A model generated the notes under the pieces. It did not search any database. It had not been told where the DNA came from and saw only the letters and a program-made list of their open reading frames with translations. The translations under genes were made by a program, and so were the position numbers. Shown here piece after piece: positions 34,242-42,753 of a DNA stretch of 64,000 bases. Position 1 is the stretch's first letter. Each line of letters begins with the position of its first letter. This DNA comes from BOG-933 sp037147415 (GTDB lineage: Bacteria; Pseudomonadota; Alphaproteobacteria; Azospirillales; Azospirillaceae): NCBI GenBank assembly GCA_037147415.1, contig JBAWVF010000001.1:15402-79401 (forward strand), given 5' to 3'.

Positions 34242-34468
34242 CTCGAAACCGCCCCCTCAATGATGTCGCGTCAGGTTATAATTTCACGTTAGGCATTGAG
34301 TAACCGATTCACGTTATCGCCGAGCCACCACTCCCGGCGCCCCATCCCTTTTGCCTGAAAACGCTGTGCTAATCAACCCCCGGCGGCTCTCGCGCCCCAG
34401 CTTCGGTGAAGTAGGACCGAATGAAGTGAGGCGCGAAATCGCGGGTGCCGGTTAGTTTCGTATGGCGG
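34242..34468. other. Gap at the usual lpxD position between ompH and fabZ
   Basis: These 227 bases contain no reading frame resembling LpxD or any other protein. They hold the predicted fabZ promoter, a twice-repeated AACGTGAA (minus strand; 34290-34283 and 34315-34308) around its spacer, and part of a 17-bp-period repeat beside the ompH stop. Confidence 0.7.
34275..34303 (-). promoter_or_regulatory. Predicted fabZ-lpxA-lpxI-lpxB promoter
   Basis: Minus strand TTACTC (34303-34298), 17-base spacer, TATAAC (34280-34275), about 34 bases before the fabZ ATG. Two direct copies of AACGTGAA, 25 bases apart, flank and enter the spacer and could bind a regulator. Confidence 0.5.
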
Positions 34469-34478
34469 TTAGTTTCGT
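34449..34478. repeat. Direct repeat with 17-bp period at the ompH 3' end
   Basis: CGGTTAGTTTCGT occurs at 34449-34461 and 34466-34478. The second copy contains the ompH stop codon (TAA on the minus strand, 34471-34469). The first is its noncoding duplicate just downstream. Confidence 0.7.
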
Positions 34479-35038
34479 GAGGAAGGAATCTTGACCGCGA
34501 CCGACGGCATTTTCCGATTAAGCCGCTCCAGTGCTTCCTTGGTGATTTCCATCGTCTTCTCGACGATGACCACCTGTTGTTTCGTCAGCACGAGATTGAC
34601 GCCGGATTCTTCAGCCATCGCCGCGACAACCTCAAGCAAAGCGCCCTGAAGCGTCCGCCCGGCCTCGTTGACACCCTGATCGATCGCTTTCTGGCGGCCC
34701 TGAGCCTCCCGCTGGAAATCCATGACCTGCTTTTCGAAGTCACGCCGTTTCTTGCCGAAGGCATCTTCCGACAAGGAGCTGCGCTGGCGTGCCAATTCCT
34801 GCTCACCCTGACGCAACCGCTCCTCGCGACCGGACAGCTCCTTGCTCAGAGATTCGCGCTGCCGCTTGAATTCATTCTCAATGCCCTTCCCTGCGCTCGA
34901 CTCGTGAAGGATGTATTGCACATCAACCACGGCGATCACCGGAGTCTTCATGTCCGCTCGGGCCTGACCCGTCGGAACCGTTACCGCGAAAGCGACCGCT
35001 GCCGCCGTCGCTACCGAACGCATGATTCTTGTCATCAT
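34469..35038 (-). CDS. OmpH/Skp-family periplasmic chaperone
   Basis: A 189-residue periplasmic holdase that accompanies unfolded outer-membrane proteins to BamA. A cleavable signal peptide ends in TGQARA-D. A short beta-rich core (IAVVDVQYILHESSAGKG) opens into two long charged helices (~50-120, ENEFKRQRESLSKELSGREE onward) forming the tentacle. The C-terminal strand is NLVLTKQQVVIVEKTMEI. Two consecutive ATGs start it, three bases after the bamA stop. Confidence 0.92.
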   Translation of the reverse strand: MMTRIMRSVATAAAVAFAVTVPTGQARADMKTPVIAVVDVQYILHESSAGKGIENEFKRQRESLSKELSGREERLRQGEQELARQRSSLSEDAFGKKRRDFEKQVMDFQREAQGRQKAIDQGVNEAGRTLQGALLEVVAAMAEESGVNLVLTKQQVVIVEKTMEITKEALERLNRKMPSVAVKIPSSRN

Positions 35039-35040
35039 GA

Positions 35041-37368
35041 TTAGAACCTGGTGCCAAAGTTAAAGCGAAAATTTTCGACCTTATCATAGCTTTGCTTCGC
35101 GATCGGGATCGCGAAGTCAACACCGACCGGCCCCATCGGTGAACGCCACTGCAAGCCGAGACCACCGGCGGCGCGGATCGAACCGATATCCTTCACGTTC
35201 GGATCGGTCACGCCACTGCCGGTAAGGGTGCCCGCATCGGTAAAGGCGTGACCGGAAAGACCAAGCTCCTCGGGCAAACCCAACGGGAAGCGAAGCTCGA
35301 CCGTACCACGGTAGAACTGCGTGCCACCCAAAGCGTCACCGGTTGTGATGTCACGCGCGCCGATACCGGCAATCCGGAAGCCGCGCAGCGTGTCGCCACC
35401 GATAAAGAAACGGTCGGCAATAAAGACGGTCTTATCAAGTGAAGCGACGTAGCCGGCTTCACCGCCGACGCTGGCAACCCAGCGGTCCCAGCCCGGAACC
35501 GTTTGATAGTAGGTGCCCGACCCCCTGGTCCGTACGAAATTGGCGCTGCCGCCAAGCCCGGCCAGATCGGTGGAAAGTTTCATCACATAGCCGCTCGACG
35601 GATCGATCTTGCTGTTACGCCGGTCGTAGATCAGCTCCTGCCCGATCATGGATACGCTGCGGGTGCCCTCTTGATCCTTGATGTAACGAGAGGCCCCGAA
35701 CGGAATATCGCTGATAGAGGTTTGCTGCATGCTGTAACGCAGGCGCTGGCGCAAATTTTCGGTCAAGGGATAACCGAAGTTAAAGCCGAAACCGGTATCG
35801 GTCTCGGAATACGAGCTGTAGGTCTGGTTATCACGAACCGTGCGGAACAGATCGACCCCGGCCGACAAATCGCGGTTGAGGAAATACGGCTCGGTGAACG
35901 AAACGTCGTATTGCTGAGTCCGCTGCGAGATCATGGCGCCGAAGCGCAGTTGGCGACCGGTGCCGAGCAGATTGCGTTCAGAGATCGAAAAATCGCCGAG
36001 CGCACCATCCGTGGTCGAAAAGCCGGCACCCAACGAAACTTCGCCGGTGGACTGCTCGGTCACGTCAACCTGAACCACGGTCTGATCCGGCTGGGTGCCT
36101 TCAGTCGTGGTCACGCGAACCTTTTCAAAGAAATTGAGGTTTTTGACCCGCTCTTCCGAACGCTTCAGTTTCGCATTGTTGAAGGGGTCGCCTTCAGCCA
36201 CCGTCAGTTCACGACGGACGACGCGATCCAGGGTGCGCACGTTACCGGTAATGTCGATCCGCTCGACATAAACCCGCGGCCCTTCGTTGATCTCGAAAGT
36301 CAGATCGATGGTGTGCTCGTCGCGATGACGATCAACCCGGGGGCGAATGTCAACAAAGGCGTACTGCATCTCGCCAAGCGCCGTGGTCAGCTCGGTAATC
36401 GTCTTTTCGACCTCGTTCGCGTCGTACCAGTCCCCTTCGGAGAAGGAGATTTTCCCGCGGAGCAGCTCCGGATCGAGATTCTTCAGGGTGGTGGTCAGAT
36501 TGACCTTGCCGAACTGATAGCGTTCGCCTTCCTCAACCGTAAAGGTGATGTAGAAAGCATCCCGCTCGGGCGTCAACTCGGCCACCGCCGAGACAACCCG
36601 GAAGTCGGCATAACCCTGGCCGAGATAGTATTTACGCAGCAATTCCTTGTCGTAATTCAGGCGGTCGGGGTCATAGGTGTCGTCACTGGACAAAAACCGG
36701 TACCAGTGGCTTTCCTTCGTTTGAAGCTGCCCCAACAATGTCGTGCGGCTGAACTTGTCGTTCCCGACGAAATTAATGCGCTCGACTTCCGTGCGTGCAC
36801 CCTCGTCGATTTCGAACACGAGATCGACGCGGTTCTGGTCGAGTTGGATGACTTTCGGCTCAACAGTCGCAGCAAAGCGCCCGTTGCGGCGATAAAGGTC
36901 GAGAATGCGCTGAACGTCGTTCTGAACCCGGGTGCGGGTAAAAACCACGCGCGGCCGGAGTTGCAACTCGCTAAGCAACTGATCTTCTTTAAGCCGCTTC
37001 GCCCCTTCGAAGGCGATTCGATTGATGATCGGATTTTCAACAACCCGCACCACCAAATCATCGCCCTCGCGCCGCAAGGCCACATCGGCAAAAAGACCGG
37101 TTGCAAACAGCGCCTTCAGCGACTGATCCAATTTTTCCGGGGAAAAGGAATCGCCCGGCTGCATCGCCAGGTAGGAGCGGATGGTCGACTCCTCAATACG
37201 CTGCTTGCCTTCGACTCGGATCGCACGGACGATCCCGCCCTCCGACACTTGCGCGGCCATGACCGGCGCCACGGCTGCGCTCTCTGCGCGCGCATCCACG
37301 CCCACGGCGGCAACCAGAGTGCATACAGCTAGAGCCGTCGGCACCCATTTCCCGAAATTGAGCTTCAA
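35041..37368 (-). CDS. bamA: Outer membrane protein assembly factor BamA
   Basis: A 775-residue outer-membrane insertase. A signal peptide ends around ARA-ES (~residue 28). Five POTRA domains span ~45-425, with start pattern GGIVRAIRVEGKQRIEESTI, followed by the 16-strand barrel with DRFFIGGDTLRGFRIAGIG (VRGF/Y-type motif in strand 6 loop) and the C-terminal aromatic NFRFNFGTRF. No ATG precedes the signal peptide. The start is TTG at 37368, spaced seven bases from a run of G, so initiation may be inherently weak. It lies between rseP and ompH in the standard order. Confidence 0.96.
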   Translation of the reverse strand: MKLNFGKWVPTALAVCTLVAAVGVDARAESAAVAPVMAAQVSEGGIVRAIRVEGKQRIEESTIRSYLAMQPGDSFSPEKLDQSLKALFATGLFADVALRREGDDLVVRVVENPIINRIAFEGAKRLKEDQLLSELQLRPRVVFTRTRVQNDVQRILDLYRRNGRFAATVEPKVIQLDQNRVDLVFEIDEGARTEVERINFVGNDKFSRTTLLGQLQTKESHWYRFLSSDDTYDPDRLNYDKELLRKYYLGQGYADFRVVSAVAELTPERDAFYITFTVEEGERYQFGKVNLTTTLKNLDPELLRGKISFSEGDWYDANEVEKTITELTTALGEMQYAFVDIRPRVDRHRDEHTIDLTFEINEGPRVYVERIDITGNVRTLDRVVRRELTVAEGDPFNNAKLKRSEERVKNLNFFEKVRVTTTEGTQPDQTVVQVDVTEQSTGEVSLGAGFSTTDGALGDFSISERNLLGTGRQLRFGAMISQRTQQYDVSFTEPYFLNRDLSAGVDLFRTVRDNQTYSSYSETDTGFGFNFGYPLTENLRQRLRYSMQQTSISDIPFGASRYIKDQEGTRSVSMIGQELIYDRRNSKIDPSSGYVMKLSTDLAGLGGSANFVRTRGSGTYYQTVPGWDRWVASVGGEAGYVASLDKTVFIADRFFIGGDTLRGFRIAGIGARDITTGDALGGTQFYRGTVELRFPLGLPEELGLSGHAFTDAGTLTGSGVTDPNVKDIGSIRAAGGLGLQWRSPMGPVGVDFAIPIAKQSYDKVENFRFNFGTRF

Positions 37369-37394
37369 AGCGCCCCCCGCTATAAAATACCCGA

Positions 37395-38528
37395 CTAAGA
37401 TATCAGCCCCTTAAAAAACTCGACGACCCGAAGGTGGACGAGATCGTTCCAAGTGGCAAACAGCATCATCGTTAATACCAGAGCCAGCCCGATGCGAAAA
37501 CCATATTCTTGCGCGCGCTCACCCAACGGCCGACCGGCCACCGCCTCGAACCCGTAAAATAACAGATGGCCACCGTCTAAAAGCGGTATCGGGAACAGGT
37601 TGATCATGCCAAGGTTGATCGAGAGCAGCGCAATAAACCAAATCAACGAGACTAAACCGGTCTGCGCGATTTCACCCGACATTTGCGCAATCCGCAACGG
37701 ACCGCCCAAATCTTCGGTTCCGCGCACACCGGCAAGCATCTGGCCGACCCCGGTAAGAGTCGAGGCCGTCAAGTCATAAGTTTCGCGCAGAGCCTGCCAA
37801 ACCGCCATTTCCGGCGAGTGTCGTTTATAATCCAAGCCGGAACGACTAATCCCGAGCAATCCTATAGTATAGGTGTTGCCGAAACGGTCGGTGACGACAG
37901 AGGATTTCGGCACGGCAACCAGTATCATCGGCACCGTATTGCGCTTGATCTCAATCGAGATCGAACGCCCGGCCGCCATACTGACGATAGACCTTACTTC
38001 CTCGAAGCGCTCGATTGTTCGACCGTCGATGACGGTAATCACGTCACCAACCTTCAGCCCCGCAGCCTCGGCGGCACTGCCCGATTGAACATGACCGATG
38101 TCCGCCGGGGTGAAAGGCTGACCGTAAGTCGCAAACAACACGGAAAGCACAATCACGGCAAAAATATAGTTGGCGATCGGCCCGGCCGCGACAATAGCCG
38201 CTCGCTGACCGAGTCGCTTGTGATGAAACGACACGGCCTTTTCTTCCGGTGTCATTTCTTCGATATCATCGCGCGGCGTGCTGGCCGCGCCGGCATCACC
38301 GAACATCTTGACGTAGCCGCCGAGCGGCAGCAGGCTAACCCGCCAGCGCGTGCCGTGGCGGTCATTTCGACCGAACAATTCCGGTCCCATCCCGAACGAA
38401 AAAACCTCGACCCGCACGCCACACATCCGGGCAACCAGATAATGGCCCAACTCGTGCACGAAGATCAGAATCGTCAGGACGACAAGAAAAGGAACCGCGT
38501 AATTCCAAAGGCCGTTCAGGATGTCCAT
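37395..38528 (-). CDS. rseP: Site-2 metalloprotease RseP
   Basis: A 377-residue inner-membrane zinc protease for regulated intramembrane cleavage, classically of anti-sigma factors in envelope stress. The zinc motif HELGH is at 25-29 in the first membrane segment, with a PDZ domain at ~110-200 (IGHVQSGSAAEAAGLKVGDV). The third catalytic segment is NLFPIPLLDGGHLLFY. A 17-residue extension in frame upstream lacks a ribosome binding site, so MDILNGLW at 38528 was used. The 120 bases between dxr and rseP contain nothing recognisable. Confidence 0.94.
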   Translation of the reverse strand: MDILNGLWNYAVPFLVVLTILIFVHELGHYLVARMCGVRVEVFSFGMGPELFGRNDRHGTRWRVSLLPLGGYVKMFGDAGAASTPRDDIEEMTPEEKAVSFHHKRLGQRAAIVAAGPIANYIFAVIVLSVLFATYGQPFTPADIGHVQSGSAAEAAGLKVGDVITVIDGRTIERFEEVRSIVSMAAGRSISIEIKRNTVPMILVAVPKSSVVTDRFGNTYTIGLLGISRSGLDYKRHSPEMAVWQALRETYDLTASTLTGVGQMLAGVRGTEDLGGPLRIAQMSGEIAQTGLVSLIWFIALLSINLGMINLFPIPLLDGGHLLFYGFEAVAGRPLGERAQEYGFRIGLALVLTMMLFATWNDLVHLRVVEFFKGLIS

Positions 38529-38648
38529 GGTTCCACCCGCATGACGTCGCCCCCCCCGTGAGCGGCGACCGATAGTCAAGGGTCTTTATGATGGTCGCTC
38601 GCTCCGGCCCCGTCAAGGACCACGACCGGATACAGCACGGGGTTTTCC

Positions 38649-39821
38649 TTATGCCGACAAAGCCCCGAGCGCATAGTGTCGTGCCGCCGCATCGATCGCG
38701 TAGACATCGGCGATCGCGTGCGGTCGATCATGCGGCAAAGCGGTTAGCGTCGCCTCGACCACGCGCTCGATATCCAAAAAGCCGATGCGCCGATTAAGAA
38801 AGGCATCAACGGCAATTTCATTGGCGGCATTCAGGATGGTCGGCGCCCCGCCGCCGCTGCGCAAGGCTTGACGGGCCAGGCGCAGAGCGGGGAAACGTTC
38901 GGGATCGGGCGCTTCGAAGCTGAGATCACCGCCGCGCAGCAAATCCAGCCGCGCGGTCGGGGTACGAATGCGGGCGGGCCAGCCCAGCGCATAAGCGATC
39001 GGAGTCCGCATATCGGGTGTGCCGAGTTGCGCCAGCACCGAGCCGTCAACATATTCGACCATACTATGGATCACCGACTGCGGATGGACCACGACGTCGA
39101 TTTTGTCTTCCGGCATGGCGAACAGGAAGCTGGCCTCGATAATCTCCAGACCTTTATTCATCATGGTCGCGCTGTCGACCGAGATTTTGGCGCCCATATC
39201 CCAGGTCGGGTGCGCCACCGCCTGCTCCGGCGTCATGACCGCCATTTCCTCGCGGCTGCGGGCGCGGAATGGCCCGCCCGAAGCGGTTAGAATCAGCCGC
39301 TCGATCCCCTCGCGCCGTTCAAAGTCAAAGACCTGAAAGATTGCGCTGTGCTCGCTATCGACCGGCAGCAACGTCGCGCCATGATCGCGCACCAGATCCA
39401 TCATCAACGGGCCGGCGCAGACCAGGCATTCCTTATTCGCAAAAGCCACCGTGGCGCCGCGCCGAGCCGCCGCCAGGGTCGGCTCCAATCCGGCGGCACC
39501 GACAATCGCGGCCATGACCCAATCGGCCGGTAATTCCGCCGCTTCAACCACCGCCTTCGGTCCGGCAGCCGCCTCGGTTCCGGTCCCGGCCAGCGCCGTC
39601 TTCAAATCCTGATAAAGCTCGGGCTCGGCAATCACCGCAACGCGCGCATGAAGCTGGCGTGCCTGCTCGGCCAGAAGCTTCACATTACGCCGTGCCGTCA
39701 GGGCCTCGACCGCGTACTTTTCCGGTTCAAGCGCAATCAGACTGACGGTATTGCCGCCGACAGACCCGGTCGAGCCCAGAATCGTCACGCGCCGCTGCGC
39801 AGTTCCCTGTCCGTGATTCAC
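38649..39821 (-). CDS. dxr: 1-deoxy-D-xylulose 5-phosphate reductoisomerase
   Basis: A 390-residue NADPH-dependent enzyme, second step of the MEP isoprenoid pathway. It feeds undecaprenyl phosphate synthesis next door. Rossmann motif VTILGSTGSVGGNT, metal/substrate segments VDSEHSAIFQ, LTASGGPFR, ISVDSATMMNKGLE and the C-terminal helical domain are present. No ATG exists near the N-terminus. GTG at 39821 with GGGAG upstream is the best start; TTG at 39839 and GTG at 39788 are alternatives. Confidence 0.95.
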   Translation of the reverse strand: MNHGQGTAQRRVTILGSTGSVGGNTVSLIALEPEKYAVEALTARRNVKLLAEQARQLHARVAVIAEPELYQDLKTALAGTGTEAAAGPKAVVEAAELPADWVMAAIVGAAGLEPTLAAARRGATVAFANKECLVCAGPLMMDLVRDHGATLLPVDSEHSAIFQVFDFERREGIERLILTASGGPFRARSREEMAVMTPEQAVAHPTWDMGAKISVDSATMMNKGLEIIEASFLFAMPEDKIDVVVHPQSVIHSMVEYVDGSVLAQLGTPDMRTPIAYALGWPARIRTPTARLDLLRGGDLSFEAPDPERFPALRLARQALRSGGGAPTILNAANEIAVDAFLNRRIGFLDIERVVEATLTALPHDRPHAIADVYAIDAAARHYALGALSA

Positions 39822-39869
39822 CCCGGTGCTCCCGCCCAAGTCTGAAAATATCGCCTACCGCCACGCCGC

Positions 39870-40751
39870 CTACCACCACGCCATCGTTGAACCGGCCGCA
39901 GCGTGAAACAGCGCCAAGGCCGGAGCCGCAGCCAGCAGTCCGTCGATGCGATCGAGTAAGCCGCCATGTCCCGGGATCAAGCCGCCGCTGTCCTTCACAC
40001 CATAGCGCCGCTTAACCGCCGACTCCAACAGATCGCCGCCCTGCCCGACCACGGCCAGCACGATGCCCAAAGCAACCGCGACCAAGGGGTGATGCGCGCC
40101 CGTCGCCACAGCCAAGCCGCCGCCGACCATGGCGGACGCGATGACGCCACCGATAAAGCCCGACCACGTCTTGGCCGGGCTGATGCTCGGGGCCAGCTTC
40201 GGCCCGCCGACGCTCCGCCCCACCACATAGCCGCCGATATCGTTGGCCCACACGGACAGCAGCAGGAAGCAGATCATGATCGTGCCGCCCGACCCGTCGC
40301 GCAGCCACATCAACGCAATGGAACTTGTTCCGATATAAGGAATTGCGAAGGCCCCGACCCGCCGATCAACCCCGCTGAGCCCGGCGCGGCAAAACCCTGC
40401 TATGAGCCCGAGCGCCGGCGCCAAAGCAAAAGCCAGCGCCAATGCGGGAATCGGCCCGACAAAAAGGTAGGTGGCAACAATCAGCCCGATCGCCACACAG
40501 GAGGAAATAAGGAAAGAGCGCCCGGCCGGCAAAGGCGCGACCATGCGCACCCACTCACGGACCGCCAGCACGGCGCCCGCCCCGATCAAGGCCTGAAACA
40601 GCCAGCCGCCAGCATAAACGGCCCCCAATACCAGCGGGCCCAGTACCGCAGCGGATAGTGCACGTGCGCGCAGATTGCCCAATTTATCGTGTTCCAACCG
40701 TTGTACCGTACCGGCGCTCGCGCCGATGAAACTCTTTAATGGCATCTTCAA
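39870..40751 (-). CDS. cdsA: Phosphatidate cytidylyltransferase
   Basis: Makes CDP-diacylglycerol for phospholipid synthesis in the inner membrane. About eight hydrophobic segments and the family signature SVGGPKLAPSISPAKTWSGFIGG followed by KDSGGLIPGHGGLLDRIDGL are seen. The start is uncertain. ATG at 40751 would overlap uppS by 68 bases and give 293 residues. TTG codons at 40697 and 40682 give 275 or 270 residues and a more usual N-terminus (LGNLRARALSAAVLG). Confidence 0.92.
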   Translation of the reverse strand: MKMPLKSFIGASAGTVQRLEHDKLGNLRARALSAAVLGPLVLGAVYAGGWLFQALIGAGAVLAVREWVRMVAPLPAGRSFLISSCVAIGLIVATYLFVGPIPALALAFALAPALGLIAGFCRAGLSGVDRRVGAFAIPYIGTSSIALMWLRDGSGGTIMICFLLLSVWANDIGGYVVGRSVGGPKLAPSISPAKTWSGFIGGVIASAMVGGGLAVATGAHHPLVAVALGIVLAVVGQGGDLLESAVKRRYGVKDSGGLIPGHGGLLDRIDGLLAAAPALALFHAAAGSTMAWW

Positions 40752-41421
40752 GATCGCGCCGCGTAAAGTCGGGCCACAAGGTGTCGAGGAAAACCAGTTC
40801 GGCGTAAGCCGACTGCCACAACAGGAAATTGCTCAACCGCTTTTCGCCGCTGGTCCGAATCACCAGATCGGGATCAGGTATTCCCGCAGTCAACAGGGAT
40901 GCCGAAAACAGAGTCTCGTCGATATCCTCGACCTTGAGTTCGCCCGCCGCGACCCGCTCGGCCAACCGCCTTACGGTCTGCACCACTTCCTGCCGGGAAC
41001 CGTAACTGAGGGCAAGGATCAAGGTCAACGCCGAGTTGGCGGCCGTGACGGTTTCTCCGCTTTCGATCAGCGAAATAATGTCGGCAGACAGCCGGGAACG
41101 ATCACCGATCACCCGCAGGCGGACCCCGTGCTTATTCAGCTCCGCAATCTCGCTGCCCAGGTAATAGCGCAGCAACGCCATCAATTCGCCGACTTCGCCG
41201 GGTGGTCGAGACCAGTTTTCGGAAGAAAAGCTGTAAAGCGTGATGTAACGGAGACCAAGCTCGCGACCGGCTTCTATGGTCCGCCGCACCGCCTCTGCGC
41301 CCTTGCGATGTCCGGCAACTCTCGGCAGGCCTCGAGACTTCGCCCACCGTCCATTACCGTCCATAATAATGGCGACATGGGCCGGAGGGGTCTCTTTGGG
41401 GCTGTCACTCGGAATTTGCAT
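40684..41421 (-). CDS. uppS: Undecaprenyl (di-trans,poly-cis) diphosphate synthase
   Basis: A 245-residue cis-prenyltransferase producing the C55 carrier lipid for peptidoglycan and O-antigen. Motifs: HVAIIMDGNGRWAKSRG with the Mg-binding Asp, GHRKGAEAVR, TLYSFSSENW and the C-terminal RTSGEKRLSNFLLWQSAYAE. The ATG at 41421 sits five bases after the frr stop. A longer frame upstream overlaps frr. Confidence 0.96.
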   Translation of the reverse strand: MQIPSDSPKETPPAHVAIIMDGNGRWAKSRGLPRVAGHRKGAEAVRRTIEAGRELGLRYITLYSFSSENWSRPPGEVGELMALLRYYLGSEIAELNKHGVRLRVIGDRSRLSADIISLIESGETVTAANSALTLILALSYGSRQEVVQTVRRLAERVAAGELKVEDIDETLFSASLLTAGIPDPDLVIRTSGEKRLSNFLLWQSAYAELVFLDTLWPDFTRRDLEDAIKEFHRRERRYGTTVGTR

Positions 41422-41426
41422 CCGGT

Positions 41427-41984
41427 TCAGACCTGCATGATCTCTTTTTCCTTCGCCGCCAGCGTCTCGTCGATCTTTCTGATATGAGTGTCGGTAATGT
41501 GCTGAATCTTTTCCGCCAGAGTCTTGTGCTCGTCTTCGCTGACTTCCTTGGCTTTTTCCTGCTTCTTCAGATGGTCCAGACAATCCCGACGAACGTTGCG
41601 CACGGCAACCTTGGCATGTTCGGCGTATTTATGAGCGACCTTGGTCAGCTCCTGGCGCCGTTCCTGGCTAAGATCGGGAATCGGCACCCGGATGCTCTGC
41701 CCCTCGGCCTGCGGATTAAGCCCGAGTCCCGACTCGCGGATAGCCTTTTCGGTTGCCTTGGCCAAGCCGCGATCCCAGACCTGAACCGTGATCATGCGCG
41801 GCTCGGGCACGCCGATGGTGGCGACCTGATTCAGCGGCATGTGGCTGCCATAGGCATCGACGGTGATGGGCTCCAGCAAACTGGCCGAGGCCCGGCCGGT
41901 GCGCAGCCCGGCCAGTTCCTTGCGTAGCGATTCCAGCGCACCGTCCATCCGGCGGCTGACGTCTGAGAGGTCGGTCGAAGCCAT
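41427..41984 (-). CDS. frr: Ribosome recycling factor
   Basis: A 185-residue cytosolic factor that splits post-termination ribosomes with EF-G. It has the standard length and signatures: MDGALESLRKELAGLRTGRAS, the domain II DAYGSHMPLNQVATIGVPEPR stretch, and the C-terminal helix LSQERRQELTKVAHKYAEHA. It follows pyrH by one base. Confidence 0.97.
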   Translation of the reverse strand: MASTDLSDVSRRMDGALESLRKELAGLRTGRASASLLEPITVDAYGSHMPLNQVATIGVPEPRMITVQVWDRGLAKATEKAIRESGLGLNPQAEGQSIRVPIPDLSQERRQELTKVAHKYAEHAKVAVRNVRRDCLDHLKKQEKAKEVSEDEHKTLAEKIQHITDTHIRKIDETLAAKEKEIMQV

Positions 41985-41985
41985 G

Positions 41986-42738
41986 CTAACCCTCTTCGGT
42001 AATCACGGTAAACCGGCCACGCCCCGCCACCACCTCGGCCAGCGCCCCGGCTGTATGAATAGAAAACACCAGAATGGGAATGCGGTTGTCGCGCGCCAAT
42101 GAAATCGCCGACGCGTCCATCACACGTAAATCCTTGGCAAGCACTTCCTGAAAGCTCAGACGCTCGTAGCGTTCGGCGGTCGGAACCCGTTTAGGATCGG
42201 CGGTATAGACCCCGTCGACCTGCGTTCCCTTCAGCAAGGCGTCACAGCCCATTTCGGAAGCGCGCAAAGCCGCCGCGGTATCGGTGGTGAAGAACGGGTT
42301 GCCGGTCCCGGCCCCGAAAATCACCACCCGTCCCTTTTCCATATGGCGGACGGCGCGACGCCGAATATAGGGCTCGCACACGGTGGCCATCGGAATCGCC
42401 GATTGAACCCGGGTCTGAACCCCGATTCGTTCCAACGCGCTTTGCATGGCCAGCGCGTTGATCACGGTGGCCAGCATGCCCATATAGTCGGCGGACGCCC
42501 GTTCCATCCCAGAGGCGGCCCCCGAGACGCCCCTGAAGATGTTGCCGCCCCCGATCACGAGACAAACTTCAACGCCCATCTCGCGAACGGCTTTGACTTC
42601 GGCGGCAACCCGGGTGACGGTCTCGGGCTCCAGGCCATACTCGCCCTTGCCCATCAGCGCTTCGCCCGAAATCTTGAGCAGAATGCGCCGATAGCGCAGG
42701 TTCGTCGTCTCGTCGCTCCGGGTAATCCGGATCGCCAT
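41986..42738 (-). CDS. pyrH: Uridylate kinase
   Basis: A 250-residue hexameric UMP kinase of the amino-acid-kinase fold. RILLKISGEALMG, the VIGGGNIFRG glycine loop, GTGNPFFTTDTAAALRA and a VDGVYTADPKRVP segment are present. Slightly long at the N-terminus (MAIRITRSDETTNLRY). It lies in the conserved rpsB-tsf-pyrH-frr order, 15 bases after tsf. Confidence 0.97.
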   Translation of the reverse strand: MAIRITRSDETTNLRYRRILLKISGEALMGKGEYGLEPETVTRVAAEVKAVREMGVEVCLVIGGGNIFRGVSGAASGMERASADYMGMLATVINALAMQSALERIGVQTRVQSAIPMATVCEPYIRRRAVRHMEKGRVVIFGAGTGNPFFTTDTAAALRASEMGCDALLKGTQVDGVYTADPKRVPTAERYERLSFQEVLAKDLRVMDASAISLARDNRIPILVFSIHTAGALAEVVAGRGRFTVITEEG

Positions 42739-42753
42739 GGTTCAAGCCCTCCG

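Noticed and set aside
34242..34468. Remnant of lpxD
   Set aside because: No frame in the gap shows hexapeptide repeats or LpxD-like segments, so I do not call a pseudogene.
35503..37332. 609-codon open frame on the plus strand
   Set aside because: It lies wholly antisense to bamA, whose protein is unmistakable. Long antisense frames are expected in GC-rich coding sequence.
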